64,000 bases of DNA from Halichondria panicea (Eukaryota; Porifera; Demospongiae; Suberitida; Halichondriidae), in contig NC_087385.1 in assembly GCF_963675165.1 (NCBI RefSeq), forward strand, positions 5,725,412 to 5,789,411, written 5' to 3'. Each line of letters begins with the position of its first letter. Position 1 is the stretch's first letter. The notes beneath the pieces are model-generated. The model made no database searches and was not told the origin of the DNA. It worked only from the letters and a program-made list of their open reading frames with translations. Made by a program: the position numbers and the translations under genes. This document shows positions 58,993-64,000 of this stretch, piece by piece.

Positions 58993-60730
58993 ATGGCCAG
59001 CCCAGAGAAGGCTAAGTGGAAATTATCAAAGAAGCTACAGCATTGGTGCAAGACCTCTCTATGCTACTGTTATACGCTTCGCAAAACTGACTCCACAGGT
59101 GAATTTCAGCACTAATTAAGAGTGTAAAATTGATATTAAGCAGCTGTTACGTAACTATAAACTGCAATTAGGATAAAATACAATGAATTAATGCATTGTA
59201 CCTTGTACCCTGCTAATACAATGTTATTGCTATATTATTCACCGCAAATACAGACCCGGGAGATATTCCACCCTCGGTTACAGAACGAAGGGAATCACAT
59301 GAGAGTCACCTGACAGACCACTCGGAAAGTGCCCAGAGTCAAGCTAACAGCCCAGTCAGAAGGAACTCTAAGACAGTGACATGGCAGCCAGTGATGGCAG
59401 CGAGTGAGGAAGAGGATAAATTACCGCCCATCCCTTTATCTGCATCACCATTGCCAGGTAATGGCACTTACACGTATAGAACTTACTGGTTTCTCTAAGA
59501 TGATTTATCAAAGAACACTTAATTCTATGCAAAGCGGTTTTCTAGTAGAATTCATAACTTGCATGGGTGCAATTTGACAACAAAGCCCTGCACTGCTACT
59601 ATCTATACTCATCCTCCTCCTTTTCCAGAAACTGCCAGTACCCGAGGCAGACTAACAACACAGAGTACTATGGACTCAATAATTGAAGAGTTACCGGCAC
59701 ATTTGAGGTTGTGTACACATGTACACATGCACTCAACGCTATGCTAATCTGTACACCAAAATCACAAATTCCACCTATCAAATGTTTTGCGCATGCATAT
59801 ACCAACAATTTTAAGCTATGTCACAGGTAGTGTACACTTCATATCTGCTAGTAATATAGACTAGACACAGCAATACGTTTTTATTGAGCTCCTAAACTAT
59901 AATTATTTATTGTGACTTTACATCAATTTCCCAGATCGTTGGAGGATAGAATGACTGCTCTGTTTGGCACCGCATTCTTCAAGACAGTAGACGAGTATGA
60001 GGGTGATGAAGAGATGGGGGAGGGCAGCTATTACGAGGGGGAAACCGACTGGGGAGCAATGGAGATCAAACTACAGGTACACAAACATCGCTACTTTAAC
60101 TTACTAATTGCACAACAAGTAATGTGGCACAAGTATACATGTGCAATTATACAAAAGCAAAGCCACTTACAGAAATGTTTTCATTAGCTTTCCGAGCAAC
60201 ATCTCAAAGCAAAGATATCTGAAGTAGAAGAGATGGCGGAGAATGTTCGACTTAGTGTAAAAGACAAGTTTGCTAACGGAGGATTCATGCCGTTTGATTT
60301 CGAAGTCCCTCAAGCCAGATCTCTCAGACACCGTAAGGCGACTTTCAGGAGCCCCCCAATCTACACACACTCTGGGGGATATCGATTCATGGTTGAAGTG
60401 TCCCCCGGAGGTGAAGGAATGGCTGAAGGAACACATCTGAGCGTGAACATAGTCTCCCTAAAAGGAGATTATGATAGTATTTTACAATTTCCGGCCACTT
60501 TCACCCTAACAATTAGAATTATGAACAGCTATGCAGAAAGAAGCGGCCATTTCACAAGAGAACTTGAGTGTGTGTATGAGAAGCCTGTACCTTCAATAGA
60601 GATAGGTGGAGAATTTGAATTCATCTTGCTTAAGCAATTGTCTTGGAATGAAGAAAAACAGACACAGTATTTAAACAATGACAAGATTGACTTTCGAATA
60701 ATGAGAGTTGTGTTCACAAGTAAGAAGTAA
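58993..60730 (+). CDS. MATH (TRAF-C) domain protein, copy 1
   Basis: Exons 58993-59098, 59254-59457, 59629-59707, 59935-60076, 60188-60730; 357 residues. The N-terminus is short, basic and Cys-containing (LSKKLQHWCKTSLCYCYTL). It is followed by a disordered S/P/E-rich stretch, an acidic segment (DEYEGDEEMGEG) and a short helix (LSEQHLKAKISEVEEMAENV). The C-terminal 150 residues form a MATH/TRAF-C domain: ATFRSPPIYTHSGGYRFMVE, GMAEGTHLSVNIVSLKGDYD, ILLKQLSWNEE, YLNNDKIDFRI. In TRAF proteins this fold trimerises and binds receptor tails. No RING or TRAF zinc fingers are present, so it is not a canonical TRAF. It heads a tandem group with the genes at 61659 and 63001. Confidence 0.85.
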
Positions 60731-61658
60731 GCTAGTGAAAACAAATTAATGTTTTAATTGTGTATTGCTCATCTCAATAAGCTATACATGTACACGTGAT
60801 TAAACAGTTTGTGTGGGCCAGCAATGTTGCACCGGAGTGAGTATTGCTGGTGCAGATCAGGTACATCAAATAATTATATGCATGATATTAGAAGTACAAA
60901 CAATCCAAGTCATGCATGTATAGCAATTAAGGCACTGACAAAGAATGCATAACAGTATTTAGCAACGTCTACTCACTAACATGTGTATTCGATTAGAAAT
61001 GTGAGATGTGATATACTAGAGGGTTTTTATACATATTCTAGTATCATATTGAGTGCAATTCATTAGCCATGCACATATAGCCCTGAGAGAAATTGCTTTG
61101 AACTGAACAGTCCTAAAAATGAGAGTATATACACGAAAATTAGATGACCAGCCTGCATCTAAAACGTACATAAAAGGATAGTTAGCATGCATGGGTATAT
61201 GCCCCTTGCAGTTTTACAGCTGTATAGGTGTTGGAGTGGTACAGTGGTTTGACCCAATGACCATGCAAGGGCCAATGTTTCCCACAGAATAGGTACAGGA
61301 CCACGCTAAGGGCCAACGCTTCCCACAGAAATAGGTATACAAGACTATGCTAAGGGCCAACGCTTCCCACAGAAATAGGTATACAAGACTATGCTAAGGG
61401 CCAACGCTTCCCACAGAAATGTAATTTCCTGCATGCATTTTATGGGTGTGTCTATTTCCTACAACTACCTTCAGTCAACCCAAACAATTATGCATGAACA
61501 TTGTAAATTATAGTTCATGCAGCAACCTATGTAGTTCAAATTGGCAGTCACAAGAGAACAAATTATCTAGCACCTATTAAACAAAGAACCAGCTGATCCA
61601 CTGAAGCAGCAGGCATTTGACAATCTATCATCTCTACGCTATATCACGTTCTTGCAAA
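60731..61658. other. Intergenic region with a 44-bp tandem repeat
   Basis: No gene seen. 61269-61424 carries three and a half units of about 44 bp (gggccaacgcttcccacag, then aaataggtatac and aagactatgctaa). Presumed 3' end of the first MATH gene and promoter of the second. Confidence 0.75.
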
Positions 61659-62656
61659 ATGGCAGACACTACAGAAGACAAGGACTCTGGAGACAGTCCT
61701 CTCACCCACAAGGAACGCTGTAAAGAGGAGTGCAAAAAAGCTCTTGGCATGTGTTTCTGGAATAAGGTAGTAGAGAGCTTTAAAGCCAGGGATAAGAAAA
61801 GAAACGAACAAGGTATACATAGCCAATTATATAAGTAAAGAAAAGCTACGTACCACATTGAATACAAAAATACTATAACAAAGCTTATATAAAATGCCTA
61901 ATACCAATGCACTACCCAATAATAACTATATTTGTATACTGGACTAATTACTCAAATTCAACAGATCCCGAGGATAAAGAGGCCGAGATACAACAAGAGA
62001 AGGAAGAGCTCGAAGAACAACTCGAACTGATTAGGGAGAACTCAAAGGCTGACAAAGAAAACTACCTTGAGCAAATAACAATCCAAAAAGAAGCATATGA
62101 GCAGCAATTGTACGATCAACAGCAAAGCTACGACGGACAAATCCAGCAGCTCCAACTTGACCTGGAGAAACGCTCCCTGGCAATCCAGAATGTCAGTGAC
62201 ATGGTCCAACAGTACGAATTCTTGGTTCCCGAGTATAGCAGGCTCAAGAGAGACAGGGCGGAATATATAACACCTCCAATTTACTCCAAGCCAGGTGGTT
62301 ACAAGTTTGTGATTAAGGTGCTGGTAGTTGGTTCTAGGACTGGATTGGGTTCTCATGTGTCGATACAAGGTTTGAGTCAACTGGGAGAGTATGATGCCAA
62401 CTTATCCTACCCGGTGAACAACATGTCTGTGACGCTGCAGATTTTGAACCAGCAGAACAAGAAAGAGAGCTATGAGAAGCAAGTGCATTTCACTTATACC
62501 CGGAGCAATAATGGTGAAACCCTTGGGTCTGATTTCCAGTTCATAAGCCATCAACAGCTTGAGGAAAATGCAGCAATCTATCTCAAGAACGACACGCTCT
62601 GGTTCAGGATAACGAAGATCCAAATCGAGACTGCAAATCCAGGAAGTAAGAAGTAG
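61659..62656 (+). CDS. Coiled-coil MATH (TRAF-C) domain protein, copy 2
   Basis: Exons 61659-61812 and 61965-62656; 281 residues. The N-terminus contains CKEECKKALGMCFWNKVVES, reminiscent of the short Cys/aromatic start of its neighbours. A strong coiled coil spans about 52-125 (EIQQEKEELEEQLELIREN, QQQSYDGQIQQLQLDLEK), and a MATH domain about 125-275 (ITPPIYSKPGGYKFVIKVLV, GLGSHVSIQGLSQLGEYDAN, FQFISHQQLEENAAIYLKND, LWFRITKI). Coiled coil plus MATH is the trimerising C-terminal half of TRAF proteins; RING and zinc fingers are absent. It probably arose by tandem duplication from the same ancestor as the gene at 58993, with fewer introns. Confidence 0.87.
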
Positions 62657-63000
62657 AAGATGGAACGAGTGATACATAATTATATAAACAGAAACATTGA
62701 CTATTTTAGATAGAGCTTATAATAATGGATGCTAAACTATAGTGTACGATTACAATGACTTCATCCTATCTGAAGGCAATACCTCCATTCAGCTTTGAAA
62801 AAATTGACACAATATCCTATACAGGAATGTTATCATGTATATACAGACCTTGCATACAAACATTAATTTTACTGGCTATTTATATGTACGACATTTCCTG
62901 ACCTATCATCAAGAGTATAAGCCCCCGCATAGTGTATGTCTAACACGCCCACTGATATACAGAGCAGATAAGTTTAAATGTTGAAAGACAAGCTAGAGCA

Positions 63001-63721
63001 ATGGCCTTTCAATCACAGAAAGAACAGGCTGTCAAAAGTGAAGAATCTGAAGGTCGCAAGCTTTCGCAGAGACTATCTACATGGTTTGAGCAGTACTGTG
63101 CAAATTGCTATCGTCACAATAAGGAGAAAGTTACTAGTAAGCTAATCATTAATGTACTCTATATTTCTTGTAACATGAGACTAATTACATGCATAGTTAA
63201 CCGGAACATTGAGCAGCTGTGCACATGTACACACACATGCACACACACACACATTAAATCTAAATTGGTTCATTCCACATCGCCAGTTCTGCTTACCAAA
63301 AATAGCCCACTAGGAACCCCGGTATTCAATGCCTGACTTCCATTAAGCAAGCCATATACACTGTACCAAGAAATGTACAAGTACATGCAACCATACATGC
63401 ACACACACATGCACACACACACATAAGTCTACCGAGAAATGTACACGTACAACCATACACATGCACACACAAACAGAAGAGGAAGAACAGGAAAAGAAAG
63501 AGCTAGCTGAGCAAGAGTTAGGATTACAGAAAGCTAAACACCTGGAAGAGTTAAATAGTCCACAGCCGATTGAGCAAGAGGAGGTGATCTATGATGCTGT
63601 TCCCACGTGTGACGATGACGATGACAGCGATGACTATGAGGAGATACCACCAATTCCAGAGAGAATGCATAAAGTGACTGAGAGCGAGAAGGAAAGACGG
63701 GGGCCAAAAAAGCAGACATGA
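63001..63721 (+). CDS. Small protein with paired tyrosine motifs, third gene of the MATH cluster
   Basis: Exons 63001-63136 and 63477-63721; 126 residues. The N-terminal RKLSQRLSTWFEQYCANCYR has the same flavour (basic, aromatic, Cys) and first-intron position as its two neighbours. A charged helix (EEEQEKKELAEQELGLQKAK) follows. In place of a MATH domain the tail reads VIYDAVP, an acidic run, then DYEEIPPIPERM. YEEI is the optimal Src-family SH2 ligand when phosphorylated, and YDAV-x11-YEEI is close to an ITAM (YxxI/L-x6-12-YxxI/L). PPIPE also occurs in gene 1 (LPPIPL). A signalling adaptor is inferred, not shown. Start MAFQSQKEQ; no membrane segment. Confidence 0.75.
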
Positions 63722-64000
63722 AAGTTCTCTAAACTCATCCTAGCAAAACAATGCTTGTCATTAATTATTATTAATAATGTATTAACGTTCACTTCTATAC
63801 TGACAACAATCATGCCATGAAAAAATTATTATTATGAGACTATAATTATTTTCTCACATTATCATGTTTGCCGATACTATTGTCTGAGCTATTATTGCAC
63901 ACCGGTAGTGCTTGAAAGCCCTACTAATCTGAGTTATAACAGCAGGTGATTCAACTAAAGGAACTGCTAACATATACACACTGTAAACACACGTACAATG
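63722..64000. other. 3' flank to window end
   Basis: AT-rich sequence (ttattattaataatg) after the last stop; no feature seen. Confidence 0.4.

Noticed and set aside
1-64000. CRISPR arrays, bacterial operons, tRNA or rRNA genes
   Set aside because: Repeats lack CRISPR spacer structure, genes are spliced, and no tRNA or rRNA pattern was recognised by eye; a tRNA scan was not possible.

Overview
The window is a gene-dense, intron-rich stretch of an animal nuclear genome. Introns are short (often 50-300 bp, GT-AG). Most genes are recognisable animal families: a Dbl-family RhoGEF, ATG4, NUFIP1, BCOR, ATP6AP2, HYKK, TMEM33, CMC4, KDM6/UTX and GALE. The compact layout, TIR and MATH genes, divergent proteins and many short fold-back elements suggest an early-branching metazoan, most likely a sponge. 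That is an inference from style; nothing in the sequence proves the species. All gene models come from reading splice sites and phases by eye.

Region 1 (1-19.3 kb): the 3' part of a Dbl/DBS-like RhoGEF (Sec14, spectrin, DH, PH, SH3), followed by about 11 kb of broken copies of its DH, PH and SH3 exons. On the opposite strand, interleaved with these copies, lie seven members of an unrecognised small-protein family (four or five intact, two broken). Two members carry a perfect heat-shock element about 110-130 bp upstream. Region 2 (19.4-24.7 kb): an intact TIR-NHL fusion gene whose first exon also survives as a relic at 8 kb, then a secreted pectin-acetylesterase/Notum-like hydrolase and a PH-domain protein, both on the minus strand.

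Region 3 (26.4-39 kb): an ARM-extended Tudor-Schlafen fusion, ATG4 (-) head-to-head with NUFIP1 (+), and a BCOR homologue with ankyrin repeats and a PUFD domain. Region 4 (39.6-56.3 kb): ATP6AP2 (+), a hydroxylysine-kinase-like APH gene (-), TMEM33 and CMC4 in tandem (-), KDM6/UTX (+) head-to-head with CMC4, and a single-exon GALE (-). BCOR (PRC1.1) and KDM6 (H3K27 demethylation) are both Polycomb-related regulators about 8 kb apart. Region 5 (56.3-64 kb): fold-back elements, the last exons of a KLHDC3-like kelch gene, and three tandem genes related to TRAF-type MATH proteins. The third lacks MATH and ends in paired tyrosine motifs including YEEI.

Mobile and repeat content includes a short transposon family with shared termini and 9-bp target duplications (two copies), a 740-bp fold-back element with an 8-bp duplication and an empty paralogous site, and several minisatellites that reiterate splice junctions.
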